A stretch of 23,465 bases of DNA. It comes from a virus. Both the position numbers and the translations under genes were made by a program. The DNA is taken from positions 1-23,465 of IMG/VR virus record IMGVR_UViG_3300047666_000147. The stretch is one strand, 5' to 3'. The notes under the pieces are model-generated. The model saw only the letters and a program-made list of their open reading frames with translations, did no database searches and was not told the DNA's origin. Shown piece after piece: positions 7,863-15,548 of this stretch; position 1 is the stretch's first letter, and every line of letters begins with the position of its first letter.

Positions 7863-8710
7863 TAGTGAACCCCTATCATGCTGTAATTAACTTGCATAAA
7901 CCCATCTTTATATTCAACGGCTTCGGGCATAACTCTCTGAACTTCGTTAGCCATAACGCCCTCTGAACTACCATTTAGCCCTAGTGCGTCATTAGCTAAT
8001 TCGTTCCAATCCCATGTGTAAATATTGAAACCGTTTTTATTATCTATCAGCTTAACGTTTTCTTTTAACATTGGGTCTGAAAATGCTGCCGCTGCTTGAG
8101 TGCCAAGACTTACTATGTTTTGAGCGCCTTGGGTTCTCGCGTTTGCCGCCCCAACTTGACCAGCAGCTAATGCTGCGCCTATGTCGGTTGTGGTATTAGC
8201 AATATTAGTGCCTTGACCAATAGCTGTGTTAGCCTGCCCTTGCGCGGTTTGTAACCCTTGGTTTAATAGGTTTTGAATAGAGTTTTTCTGGTCTGATATT
8301 AATGGAACTGAAGACATTAGCAGGTTGTTTGCGCTTTGCTCACCAAGCCTTTGCGTTTGTTCTATTGTATCGCCTGCGCTTAATCGGCTGTTAGCAGCAG
8401 CCATTTTAAATAGGTCGTCTTGAGCGTTAGAAGTCACTTGATTGTTTTGTTCAAGAATCTTTTGAAATAGCGGGTTGTTTTGCAAGAAGTCAAACTGTTC
8501 TTGTGAGTCCGTCATAAAACTTGACTGGTCTAAACCTTCCTGCCCTATCTGCTGAAACGGCTCTAGAAAAGCTTGACCCTCTGCCGTTGAGGTTTTTATT
8601 TGCTCAATGGCTTGCTCACCAGCATTGGCTTGTATTTCTGCGCCATCTCTCGCTGCGTTTGCTGCTGTAGAGCCAGTTATCCCGCCTACTAGGTTTCTAA
8701 CAAATCCCAT
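7862..8710 (-). CDS. Ejection protein (P22 gp7-like position) with C-terminal S74-type chaperone domain
   Basis: This 282-aa protein has a Gly/Ala-rich start (MGFVRNLVGGITGS), a Gln/Asn-rich helical body (about 25-205), and a C-terminal domain from about 210 that fits the Peptidase S74 intramolecular chaperone pattern. That domain has S211-D-P-M-L-K216-E-N, then YTWDWNE, then GVMANEVQRVMPEAV (about 251-265), then FMQVNYSMI. In endosialidase tailspikes this domain trimerises the protein and cuts itself off with a Ser-Lys pair five residues apart, and the same spacing is present here (S211, K216). The first of three ejection-type genes, it is joined by TAATG at both ends. The ejection role is inferred, and a structural tail role is the alternative. 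Confidence 0.7.
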   Translation of the reverse strand: MGFVRNLVGGITGSTAANAARDGAEIQANAGEQAIEQIKTSTAEGQAFLEPFQQIGQEGLDQSSFMTDSQEQFDFLQNNPLFQKILEQNNQVTSNAQDDLFKMAAANSRLSAGDTIEQTQRLGEQSANNLLMSSVPLISDQKNSIQNLLNQGLQTAQGQANTAIGQGTNIANTTTDIGAALAAGQVGAANARTQGAQNIVSLGTQAAAAFSDPMLKENVKLIDNKNGFNIYTWDWNELANDALGLNGSSEGVMANEVQRVMPEAVEYKDGFMQVNYSMIGVH

Positions 8711-9144
8711 TATTTATACCTCAATACGTTAACAGTGTATGTAACACCGTTCTTAATAAACCCGTCATCTATTCGCTTAATCACTTTGAAGCCGTTTAAT
8801 ATTGCAAAGTCTAAAACGTTTTTATATAAATCAGGTATTTCTGCGTAGAGTGGTTGAGTTCCGCAAAACTTCAGGGATTGTTCACCAAATTCTTTAGCGT
8901 GTTCTTTTCTGTGTTCTGGCAATACTTGCACATGGCATTCATTACCGTCTAAATACTTTTGATAAATCATAAGCCCGATAATTTTATCGTCTACATACCC
9001 ACCTAAGTACAAATATTTATCATTAATAGGTGGTTCAAAGTCTTCTATGTTCGGGCTGTTATCATCTGTGATTGTATCATATATAGACGGATTACATAAT
9101 ACCGCCTTTATATCTTCTACATTGTCAATCTTAGTGACTATCAT
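8710..9144 (-). CDS. P22 gp14-like protein (DUF2824), degenerate GNAT fold
   Basis: This 144-aa protein resembles the DUF2824 family that includes P22 gp14, a head-assembly or virion-maturation factor with an acetyltransferase-like fold. GNAT-like parts can be seen: a strand-loop GLMIYQKYLDG (57-67), HVQVLPEHRKEHAKEFG (71-87) in the place of motif A, and a late YKNVLDFAILNGFK segment (107-120). The usual glycine-rich acetyl-CoA loop (Q/RxxGxG/A) is replaced by HRKEHA, so catalysis is doubtful and a structural or assembly role is more likely. It lies just before the ejection genes, as gp14 does in P22. It overlaps the 107-aa gene by ATGA and the next gene by TAATG. Confidence 0.65.
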   Translation of the reverse strand: MIVTKIDNVEDIKAVLCNPSIYDTITDDNSPNIEDFEPPINDKYLYLGGYVDDKIIGLMIYQKYLDGNECHVQVLPEHRKEHAKEFGEQSLKFCGTQPLYAEIPDLYKNVLDFAILNGFKVIKRIDDGFIKNGVTYTVNVLRYK

Positions 9145-9464
9145 ATTTCTCTACCAGTAGCAGTAAAGTAAATAGAAGCGAGAGCCGAGCATTCAAGCTT
9201 TAGCGAGCCAAAGGCAGGTATAATCTGATTAACAATACCTATGCCTAGGTCGTTCTCACCCCATACAACCACTTTAAATGGTATCTGTGGCTGCTGTGTT
9301 CCATCTTGTGCAACTATGTAAGCTTTGTAGCTTGCGTTAACTACTGAATTGTTAGCCGCTGTGAATGACTCAATGACTACGCCTTTAGCGCCTGCTGTAA
9401 ATAATGCCTCAGCTGTGTCTATTGTTGAGTTTACAGCGTTGCTTAGTATTTGTTGAGCTGCCAT
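9141..9464 (-). CDS. Small beta-rich virion-region protein
   Basis: This 107-aa protein has no recognised family. After a short helical start (MAAQQILSNAVNSTIDTAEA) it is rich in Val, Ile, Thr and Asn with alternating strands, and it ends in YFTATGREI. There is no TM segment or signal. It abuts the fibre-like gene (TAA then ATG with no gap) and overlaps the gp14-like gene by 4 nt (ATGA). The compact beta make-up and position suggest a small capsomer or tail accessory protein, for instance one that decorates or anchors the 414-aa protein. That is inference only. Confidence 0.6.
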   Translation of the reverse strand: MAAQQILSNAVNSTIDTAEALFTAGAKGVVIESFTAANNSVVNASYKAYIVAQDGTQQPQIPFKVVVWGENDLGIGIVNQIIPAFGSLKLECSALASIYFTATGREI

Positions 9465-10709
9465 TTAGTTAACCCTCGCGACGCCGCTTGATAAAAGGAT
9501 ATCGGTTGCGTTTGTGTTGTTTTCGACAAAAACCTCCACATAGTCATTTGTTGAAAAGGTGTGTTGCCATGGCATAGTTACTGAAGTTGGCAACCCTGCC
9601 GAACCTGTACCTTGACGCCTAGAGCCTGCCTCAATTGTGCCGTTTATTGCGATGTATATTGACATGGCAATGCCTGTACTTAGCGTAGGGGCAATACTTA
9701 CTGAGAATGTAACAGGTAATCTTGCATCTTTACCTCCAATATACGTTAACCTGCCGCCTGTTGTGCCAGTAAATTGACCTGTTGGACCAACAGTCCAAGT
9801 ACCCGCCGCCAAGACTGGCGTGTTAGCTGATGCAATTGTTGAGGCGACTGTATTACCTTGAATATACAAAAGCCCGTCTGAGCGGCTATCTCTAATAGAG
9901 TCATTTGCACTAAATGTAAATTGCGCGTCATCTGGCGTTATTTGCTCAAGAGGGGTTCCGCTACCCGTTAATCGTGATTTAGATATTGTTGCCAATCCGC
10001 CTGCATTCATGTTCCCAGAATTTGGTTCTCCCGATATATAAAAAGCGCCAGCCGGGTAATCAAGGGTTGTTTCAGTTACGCTAATCGAATCAAATGTTGC
10101 AGTGCCTAAGTCAATAAATGTGCCTGCTGCAATGCTGCTTAATGCTGGTTGAAATAAGAATGCTTTCCAGTTACCAGCCAATAACATGCCGTTGGACGTA
10201 GTTGAACCTGAGAAGTTAGTAAACCTAGCGCTTGACCCATTGCCGCCAAATGTACCGATTGATGCGCCAGTGTATGCAACATCACTAACTCTTAATACAT
10301 TAGTACCAGAGTCAGAAAAGGAAAATAGCGGGCTGTTTGGATGCGTAACCCTTATGTCTTTAACGCTACCGCTAGCGTTTGTAATTGTAAAGAATGGCAG
10401 CGTGCCTGTATAACTTGCTGTTACAACTAATGAATCAAGTCCAGAGTAAACCGTATTGACGCCAAGCACTAGCCTACTAGTTGAAAACGCTACATCATCA
10501 GCCTGCACATAAAATGTATTGGCCGCTAAGGTTATTACGCCGCCAACTGCTGTAGGCAAATCTGCAATAGTGTTGACTATTACACGCCTAGTTAGTGTTG
10601 CTACCGCGTATAATTCAGTAAAATTATCGTTAATTTTAGTCGCGCCAGTGAATAAATTATCACCTAACTTAGCGTTAGCAGCTCCTATTACTATTGGTTG
10701 AAATGCCAT
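9465..10709 (-). CDS. Fibre-like virion protein with TNF/C1q-like end
   Basis: This 414-aa protein has an N-terminal GAANAKLGDNLFTGATKINDNFTELY stretch (residues 9-34, in part), a motif common at the virion-attachment end of phage fibres and spikes. The middle (about 60-300) consists of short beta strands rich in Ser, Thr, Gly and Asn, consistent with a beta-helix. The last 90 residues (about 325-414), with FSVSIAPTLSTGIAMSIYIA, an NGT turn, YVEVFVENNT and a terminal VARVN, resemble the jelly-roll heads of the TNF/C1q type found in receptor-binding proteins. It may be a head or tail fibre. It starts at a TAATG overlap with the 97-aa gene. Being separate from the tailspike, it may give the virion a second adhesin. 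Confidence 0.65.
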   Translation of the reverse strand: MAFQPIVIGAANAKLGDNLFTGATKINDNFTELYAVATLTRRVIVNTIADLPTAVGGVITLAANTFYVQADDVAFSTSRLVLGVNTVYSGLDSLVVTASYTGTLPFFTITNASGSVKDIRVTHPNSPLFSFSDSGTNVLRVSDVAYTGASIGTFGGNGSSARFTNFSGSTTSNGMLLAGNWKAFLFQPALSSIAAGTFIDLGTATFDSISVTETTLDYPAGAFYISGEPNSGNMNAGGLATISKSRLTGSGTPLEQITPDDAQFTFSANDSIRDSRSDGLLYIQGNTVASTIASANTPVLAAGTWTVGPTGQFTGTTGGRLTYIGGKDARLPVTFSVSIAPTLSTGIAMSIYIAINGTIEAGSRRQGTGSAGLPTSVTMPWQHTFSTNDYVEVFVENNTNATDILLSSGVARVN

Positions 10710-11002
10710 TAAGCTATCACCTTGTCAAATGTTATTATTGTGCTGTCGAATGCAAAGCCAGTGGTATCTATTGTAAATTCTGGCAATCCGTCTATTTGCT
10801 TTTGCAGCCATTGCGTTGTTGATGATGACCCGTTAGTACTAAAGTTTTGCAGGTCACTTACAGAATCATTGCCTCCGCCCAACCTATTCCATAATTGGAA
10901 TATAACTTGGTTTTGCTGCTCAATAAAAGCTCTGGTTTGCCTGTCTTTTAAGAACTCAGGCGGCAGCTTTAGAAACGGGGGAGGATTAACACTAGTAGCC
11001 AT
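10709..11002 (-). CDS. Small tail-region protein with N-terminal FLKLPPEF motif
   Basis: This 97-aa protein begins PPPFLKLPPEFLKDRQTRAF, followed by IEQQNQVIFQLWNRLGGGND. This signature occurs in short proteins encoded beside the tail hub gene in podoviruses. A helix or coiled coil is likely at about 16-42, and a Ser/Thr/Gln linker follows. The end is a small beta motif in which F-x-x-D-T/S-T recurs (FTIDTTGFAFDSTIITFD). It could be a trimeric adaptor that docks fibres to the tail. TAATG overlaps on both sides tie it to the gp10-like and fibre-like genes. No function is known to me. Confidence 0.65.
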   Translation of the reverse strand: MATSVNPPPFLKLPPEFLKDRQTRAFIEQQNQVIFQLWNRLGGGNDSVSDLQNFSTNGSSSTTQWLQKQIDGLPEFTIDTTGFAFDSTIITFDKVIA

Positions 11003-12429
11003 TATTTACCCGCCAGTCTAAGATCAATCGTCCCGCTGTATATGGAATAATTAACAGGGTCAGTAGTTGATACTCTAATCATCATGTCTAAAAACGTCCG
11101 CAAGCTAAACCATTCTACTTTTAGAACAAATTCACCCAATCGCCCAGTCTTAGCCCACGTCCCATGAGACCAGCTTCGACCGCCGTCATACGATGCCTCT
11201 ATCATGATTCTAGGGTTGTCACCTTGCCCACTAACTAGCCCAACGCCAGTTTCCATTATAAGTTCAAGTCTTGACATCTGAGTGCGCTTGCCTTTAGCGC
11301 CTAGCAAGTCGCCGTTAATGCTGGCAGTAACTCTTGTTCTTTGCAGTGGCGCGCCGTTATTTGTGTAAGTGTCTAAGTCTAGTGTATATACATTGCCGTT
11401 AAGCTCGTCTGCTGCAAAATTCTGACCGTAAACGCTTATAACGCTTGTTGCTTGCCACTTATCGCCAACTGTGCCGCTTGATAATTCAAACCATCCGTCT
11501 TTACCTAAAGTTTCATTAATTGTGAAGGTCTTGTTTGCAGTCGGAAAGGTTATTGTATAAAAGTTCTGCCCCTGCATTGTGTATGTGTAACCAATAGCAT
11601 CCGATGTTACAGAGAAGCTACGAATTGAATTACTAATAGCATCTGTGCTTACTTTCTCTTTATCACCTCCACGCGCTTGGTATATCGAATTATCATCACC
11701 TAACCAATAGAACGCCTCATCTGTTTTAGCAATAGAATGTAAAGCTGCTAATCCTATACTGAATATTCTACCTTGTAATTTTTCGATAGGAGGAGACCCA
11801 ACACCTGAGTTATACCATGCTACTATTGAACGGACACCGCACCTATAAATAACCTCCTCATAAACAAAGTCTCTTACCATCTTGTCTGGCAAAGTTTCTT
11901 CCGCAATGATATTTAAACCTGAAGCGGACGCCCCGTTACCTACATCTGAAACCACAGTAAAATCTGGGAATGTATATAAAAACTGGTTGTTGATAAAGTC
12001 TACTGATTGAGCGCCAGCAATATTTACGTTAGTTACTTCTGTAACTAGGTTTGTAGCTGTCGTGTACTGCCATACTTTTTCATTAGGTACGACTATAAAT
12101 AAGTTAATCCCATCATCAGCCATTATGCACCGCTTAAAGCCTGGAATAGCACCTCTTATTGTGTGCGCTCCATCCGATGCAATCTCATACAATACAGTAC
12201 CTTTAACTTGATATAGTATCTCACTCATTCTGTGAAAACCTCTATCTTCAAGCGCCGCGCCTGATGAGCCTGCAACTTTTAGGCCGGGGTAAGGCATTAA
12301 AACAAATTGGTCTTTGCCGCTTTCCGTCACCTGTTGATACCAGTTTTTAGTTTGCTGGCTAGATAACGGCTTTGACCTGCTTTGATAGCTTGGCCCCGTT
12401 ATATTGATAGGGATAGTTTTAAATGTCAT
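11002..12429 (-). CDS. Packaged DNA stabilisation / tail hub protein, P22 gp10-like
   Basis: This 475-aa protein is nearly the same length as P22 gp10 (about 472 aa), a tail-machine component that closes the portal after packaging. It has the expected early motif of replacing one subunit pattern with repeated blades: LMPYPGLK near residue 45, RMSEILYQVKGTVLYEIA (about 67-84), QGRIFSIGLAALHSIAKTDEAFYWLGDDN (about 220-248, in part), and a C-terminal part with EASYDGGRSWSHGTWAKTGRLGE then SLRTFLDMMIRVSTTDPV. The last blocks match the pattern I recall for this family. Its ATG overlaps the adaptor stop by 4 nt and its stop overlaps the next ATG (TAATG). In the virion it should sit below the adaptor ring. 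Confidence 0.8.
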   Translation of the reverse strand: MTFKTIPINITGPSYQSRSKPLSSQQTKNWYQQVTESGKDQFVLMPYPGLKVAGSSGAALEDRGFHRMSEILYQVKGTVLYEIASDGAHTIRGAIPGFKRCIMADDGINLFIVVPNEKVWQYTTATNLVTEVTNVNIAGAQSVDFINNQFLYTFPDFTVVSDVGNGASASGLNIIAEETLPDKMVRDFVYEEVIYRCGVRSIVAWYNSGVGSPPIEKLQGRIFSIGLAALHSIAKTDEAFYWLGDDNSIYQARGGDKEKVSTDAISNSIRSFSVTSDAIGYTYTMQGQNFYTITFPTANKTFTINETLGKDGWFELSSGTVGDKWQATSVISVYGQNFAADELNGNVYTLDLDTYTNNGAPLQRTRVTASINGDLLGAKGKRTQMSRLELIMETGVGLVSGQGDNPRIMIEASYDGGRSWSHGTWAKTGRLGEFVLKVEWFSLRTFLDMMIRVSTTDPVNYSIYSGTIDLRLAGK

Positions 12430-13052
12430 GGCGTCATACCGTAAGTCAAAGACATTGCGGGAGCTGGCCCATAACGGCCTTTCTTGTCTGCTTTATTAGC
12501 GCCACGAATAGCTCCAATAAACTTATTTATATATGACCTTTCTTGTTCTGTGTCTTGAGCATATCCAAATGTAGCAGCAAGTGCGCCGAACAGGTAAATA
12601 TTAGGATGGTTAGTTAATATCTCGTTTGTTTGGTTTGCCGCACTTAACGGTACAGCTTTTCTAAAATATTGAATTTGAATTGTGTAGTCTGAATCTGGTA
12701 CACGGTCAAACTGTATCTCGTTACCGATGATAGTAAAAAAGCTTGGTCTACCTGTAGCTACGTTATTAAACATTTGCTCAGGCGCTTGATATGTCAGCTT
12801 TCCTATGTTGCTGCCAGTTAAGAATCGAACTGACCTTAAAGATTCGTAATAATCAGGTAATGATAAATACTCGCCAGCCGTTAACGCGGTAGATATTGTC
12901 TCCATGCTGCGAACCGTTAACACTTCGACGTCATTTGAGTACATAGTATTTTCTGCTAGCTGTATAAAGTCTGGTATCTTGGGGCCTAAGTCGTCCCTAT
13001 GTGACCAGTCAATGATTTGCGTTAGCAGATTGTCGTATGTATCAAGAGCCAT
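12426..13052 (-). CDS. Head-tail adaptor (SU10-adaptor-like)
   Basis: This 208-aa protein should form the ring that bridges portal and tail hub. The first 40 residues (TYDNLLTQIIDWSHRDDLGPKIPDFIQLAE, in part) form the helical entry typical of phage adaptors. A LSLPDYYESLRSVRFL segment (about 58-73), a beta part with GRPSFFTIIGNEIQFDRVPDSDYTIQIQYFRKAVPL (about 100-134, in part) and terminal helices (LFGALAATFGYAQDTEQERSYINKF) complete the pattern. This matches adaptors of the SU10 family. It sits directly before the gp10-like gene, with a 4-nt overlap. Confidence 0.8.
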   Translation of the reverse strand: MALDTYDNLLTQIIDWSHRDDLGPKIPDFIQLAENTMYSNDVEVLTVRSMETISTALTAGEYLSLPDYYESLRSVRFLTGSNIGKLTYQAPEQMFNNVATGRPSFFTIIGNEIQFDRVPDSDYTIQIQYFRKAVPLSAANQTNEILTNHPNIYLFGALAATFGYAQDTEQERSYINKFIGAIRGANKADKKGRYGPAPAMSLTYGMTP

Positions 13053-13053
13053 T

Positions 13054-13383
13054 TTAAATTACACCTTGCTTAGTTCTAAGTTTATTCCAATCTGGGCTAT
13101 TTAACTTTGCTAGTAAAAACTTTCTGTTTTGCGCGCTGAGTGGGTTAATGTTATCAGCACCTTTAGCCTTTAATTCATCTCGCCACATTAACAATACACC
13201 CTCATGGATGGATGCCATCTTGTGCATGTCACCTTTAAAGCCGCGAGTTGCATTATCAAGTTGAGCTTTATTATAAGCGAAAAACGGGTCTGAGTCTTGC
13301 GTACTTGTGACACTGATTGCGCCGGTTGACTGGTCTTTACTATACGTTTCAGTCATTCCGTTATACGGGTCATAATCGCGCAT
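13054..13383 (-). CDS. Conserved phage head-region protein, unknown function
   Basis: This 109-aa soluble protein starts MRDYDPYNGMTETYSKD and has a central YNKAQLDNATRGFKGDMHKMASI block (about 37-60), then a helical part with LLMWRDELKAKG and an end, FLLAKLNSPDWNKLRTKQGVI, that looks like a conserved C-terminal motif of proteins found between capsid and adaptor genes. The function is unknown to me. A head-completion or minor capsid role would fit the position. The ATG follows directly after the stop of the 55-aa gene, and one base separates its stop from the adaptor ATG. Confidence 0.65.
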   Translation of the reverse strand: MRDYDPYNGMTETYSKDQSTGAISVTSTQDSDPFFAYNKAQLDNATRGFKGDMHKMASIHEGVLLMWRDELKAKGADNINPLSAQNRKFLLAKLNSPDWNKLRTKQGVI

Positions 13384-13551
13384 TTAAACCGCCTCGCTTT
13401 TCTTAACCGCTGCACCTACACTCTCAAAGTGCTTGAATTGCTCTTGTGTGCAAGTAAACGGTTTACCCGCCTTGACTTGGTCATCACAGCAAAGGTTACG
13501 CACTGCTACACATTCCACCAGCTTAGTTGTCGCTTTCTTTTGTCCTGTCAT
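13384..13551 (-). CDS. 55-aa small protein after the capsid terminator
   Basis: The frame runs from ATG 13551 to TAA 13384 and has a good ribosome site, AGGTGA, 3 nt from the ATG. The 55 residues include a cysteine-containing middle (VECVAVRNLCCDD, KPFTCTQEQF) and a basic end. The three cysteines in CVAVRNLCC plus a later TC hint at a small metal or disulphide site, but this is only suggestive. It is the first gene beyond the capsid terminator and abuts the 109-aa gene (TAAATG). No family is recognised. Confidence 0.7.
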   Translation of the reverse strand: MTGQKKATTKLVECVAVRNLCCDDQVKAGKPFTCTQEQFKHFESVGAAVKKSEAV

Positions 13552-13561
13552 AAATCACCTG

Positions 13562-13590
13562 TAAAAAATAGGGGCCGAAGCCCCGTCAAA
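13562..13590 (-). terminator. Intrinsic terminator with UUCG loop after the capsid gene
   Basis: On the minus strand GGGGC-TTCG-GCCCC (13571-13584) is followed by TATTTTTT (13563-13570). The stem starts 6 bases after the capsid stop codon. A GC stem with the very stable UUCG tetraloop and a U-run is a textbook intrinsic terminator. It should raise capsid mRNA relative to the downstream adaptor, tail and lysis genes, which must be reached by read-through or antitermination since no promoter is evident in the 10 bases before the next gene. Confidence 0.9.
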
Positions 13591-14541
13591 TTAAGCTGTT
13601 AAATCAGCAACTATACCGCTGGCCGCTTCGTTTCGTGACTCAAGAGTATATTCAGACACCAGCATAACCTTGTCAGAATCACCAACTTTCGCAAGTGGGG
13701 TTTCCTCAAACTCGGTTAATGATGCCATTGCAAACATATCCATCTCTAGCACAAGCATTGAATCCTGTACTTGAAAACGGTTAGGCACTACAGCCAATGA
13801 GCCAAAGTCTGACACGTAAATGTCAATAGCCGTGTGAACTGTAGCCGCGTTACCATCTACGACACGTTGAGCCGCACCAGCAGAGCCACCGTTAACAATA
13901 CCGGACATAGCTTGCTTGATAGTAGAGCCAACCATGATGGTGTCAGGGTTGCCGCCGTTGTCCCAGCATGATGCAAGTACAGTTTTTAGCAATGACTCAC
14001 TAAACGAGCGAGGTGTGCCAGTTACACGAGCGGTAGTGCCTAGCGAGCCAGCAACACCAGTAGAACCCAAACTAGTGTTACTTGATAGCCAAGATTCAAT
14101 ACCGGCCAATTCACGCGCTACTGATGCACTACCAGTAACTTTGATTTTGTTAGCAAGTAATGCGGTTTCCATATCGTTTTTCAACAATTTGGCATTTTTC
14201 ATGATTTGATAATCAAGCTCATCACCACGTCCGGCACTATCTACTCTGCGCTGTGTACGTGTAACCATAGGTGTTTTGGTTGAAATCTGAGTGTTGTTAC
14301 CTAATCGCACAGAAGCAATGGCCGCTGTAGCTGCGGAGTCGTTACCTTCAATCTGCGCGTTGTTTGCTGCTGTTCCAATCTCGTCGGTCTGCCACTCATG
14401 GTTGGTAGCTGTTGCTGGGCCATGTGAAACACCGCTTAAAAACGGGGTTTCTGTCGGGCTAATATCGTAAATGATATTGCTTAGGTCTTCACGATTACCA
14501 ATTGCTGTAATTGTGCTTACTGCATTAGTCGGGGTAGTCAT
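13591..14541 (-). CDS. Major capsid protein (DUF5309 / SU10-like)
   Basis: This 316-aa protein fits the DUF5309 family of HK97-fold major capsid proteins (the SU10 type). It has the N-terminal GNREDLSNIIYDISPTETPFLSGV block (about 15-38), then HEWQTDEIGTAANNAQIEGND (48-68), both hallmarks as I remember them. A central NGGNPDTIMVGSTIKQAMSGI part follows, and the end has LVSEYTLESRNEAASGIVADLTA. The length agrees with the family, and there is no sign of an N-terminal delta domain cut, in keeping with a separate scaffold gene just upstream. The ATG lies 25 bases after the scaffold stop, with GCGAGA as a modest ribosome site. The capsid terminator follows the stop by 6 bases. Confidence 0.85.
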   Translation of the reverse strand: MTTPTNAVSTITAIGNREDLSNIIYDISPTETPFLSGVSHGPATATNHEWQTDEIGTAANNAQIEGNDSAATAAIASVRLGNNTQISTKTPMVTRTQRRVDSAGRGDELDYQIMKNAKLLKNDMETALLANKIKVTGSASVARELAGIESWLSSNTSLGSTGVAGSLGTTARVTGTPRSFSESLLKTVLASCWDNGGNPDTIMVGSTIKQAMSGIVNGGSAGAAQRVVDGNAATVHTAIDIYVSDFGSLAVVPNRFQVQDSMLVLEMDMFAMASLTEFEETPLAKVGDSDKVMLVSEYTLESRNEAASGIVADLTA

Positions 14542-14566
14542 TTTAAAATCTCGCTTTAGTAGTTAA

Positions 14567-15514
14567 TTATTTCGGTTTCGGTATTTTTCTAAGAGTCACC
14601 GCATTTTTAGCACTTGGGTCAGCTTTAAAGGCTTTCAATGCCTTGTCATAATCGCTAACACTGGCTGTTGATGAACCCCTTGGCTTTGTAGTTACCGGGG
14701 CTTTTCTTACTGCCTTCTCAGTTGCCACGTTCTTTAGTTGGCGCTGTGAATATTTAGCAGCATCAAGCATAATCTCATAGTGCTTGGCCTCAAACGTTGC
14801 TAATTCATCTTGACTAATTCCGCGTGTTCCTGCGTACTTATTCATCAAGTTAGTGTCGTCTGTAAACGCTTTGCTTTGCTTGCCGTTATCCATCCATTCG
14901 GGATGAGCTGCAAACAAATCGCTACTTACTTTAGCCATGTCTACACTGGGTGTCTTAGCGGTCTTAGATGAATCAACAAATTGTTTCAGCTTCGACTGTC
15001 GCTCGGTGTACTTAATGTAGGCTTCCGGGTCATACTCTCGCATTTCTGCAATTTCGTCAGCAGTCTTAGTTTCTTCACTTAACATGGCCTCTAGTGTTAA
15101 AAGCTTGTCGTTAAACTCAGATTCTTTGCCTGTAAACTCAGTTTGCTTAGACTCAAATTCTTTGCGGCTATCCGCTAGCTCTTGAGTTTTACGAGTATAA
15201 TCAGATTGTCGTAAGTGCCCTTGCTCCCACTCTTCAACGTCTTTGAGGTTTATTTCACGTCCTTTATAATCAACGTAAAGATCCTCATCCTCGTCATCAT
15301 GTGTAGTTTGTGCAACTTCCGTACTTTCTGACTCTTCAACCTCCTCCGTAACTTCTTCATTAACTTTCGCCTCTGGTTCAATTACATCGTCAATTGGTGC
15401 ATCTTCCGACACATTAACTACCTCTGTTGCCTCAGTTGGCTCTGCTTGCGCAGGCTCCGAAGTTCCGCGAGATACTTTAATTCTTTCTAATATTGAATCT
15501 TGTGCTGTTTGCAT
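14567..15514 (-). CDS. Head scaffolding protein
   Basis: This 315-aa protein should guide procapsid assembly and leave before or during packaging. Residues 1-80 are highly acidic and disordered in appearance (EDAPIDDVIEPEAK, HDDEDEDLYVDYKGRE). A charged helical region follows (about 85-175), with the LRQSDYTRKTQELADSRKEF motif that is common in scaffold proteins of this phage type. The C-terminus is basic (TTKPRG, RKIPKPK), as expected for the capsid-binding end. It sits directly upstream of the major capsid gene. It is preceded by the leader element shared with TerS. Confidence 0.8.
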   Translation of the reverse strand: MQTAQDSILERIKVSRGTSEPAQAEPTEATEVVNVSEDAPIDDVIEPEAKVNEEVTEEVEESESTEVAQTTHDDEDEDLYVDYKGREINLKDVEEWEQGHLRQSDYTRKTQELADSRKEFESKQTEFTGKESEFNDKLLTLEAMLSEETKTADEIAEMREYDPEAYIKYTERQSKLKQFVDSSKTAKTPSVDMAKVSSDLFAAHPEWMDNGKQSKAFTDDTNLMNKYAGTRGISQDELATFEAKHYEIMLDAAKYSQRQLKNVATEKAVRKAPVTTKPRGSSTASVSDYDKALKAFKADPSAKNAVTLRKIPKPK

Positions 15515-15548
15515 TGTTGAGTCCTATTGGTTATTCAACGGTTAAATT
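15515..15548 (-). promoter_or_regulatory. Leader element copy 2 (before the scaffold gene)
   Basis: Read on the minus strand, this leader contains TTTAACC, GTTGAATAACC, AATAGG, ACTCA and then the start ATG, in the same order and nearly the same spacing as the leader of TerS. Only a few mismatches and two or three one-base indels separate the two copies. AGGAC can serve as the Shine-Dalgarno. The rest is longer than a ribosome site needs, so a promoter or RNA-binding site is possible. Confidence 0.6.

Noticed and set aside
9746-9931. A second minus-strand frame inside the fibre-like gene
   Set aside because: No ribosome site, a low-complexity Gln/Leu product, and full overlap with a better-supported gene.
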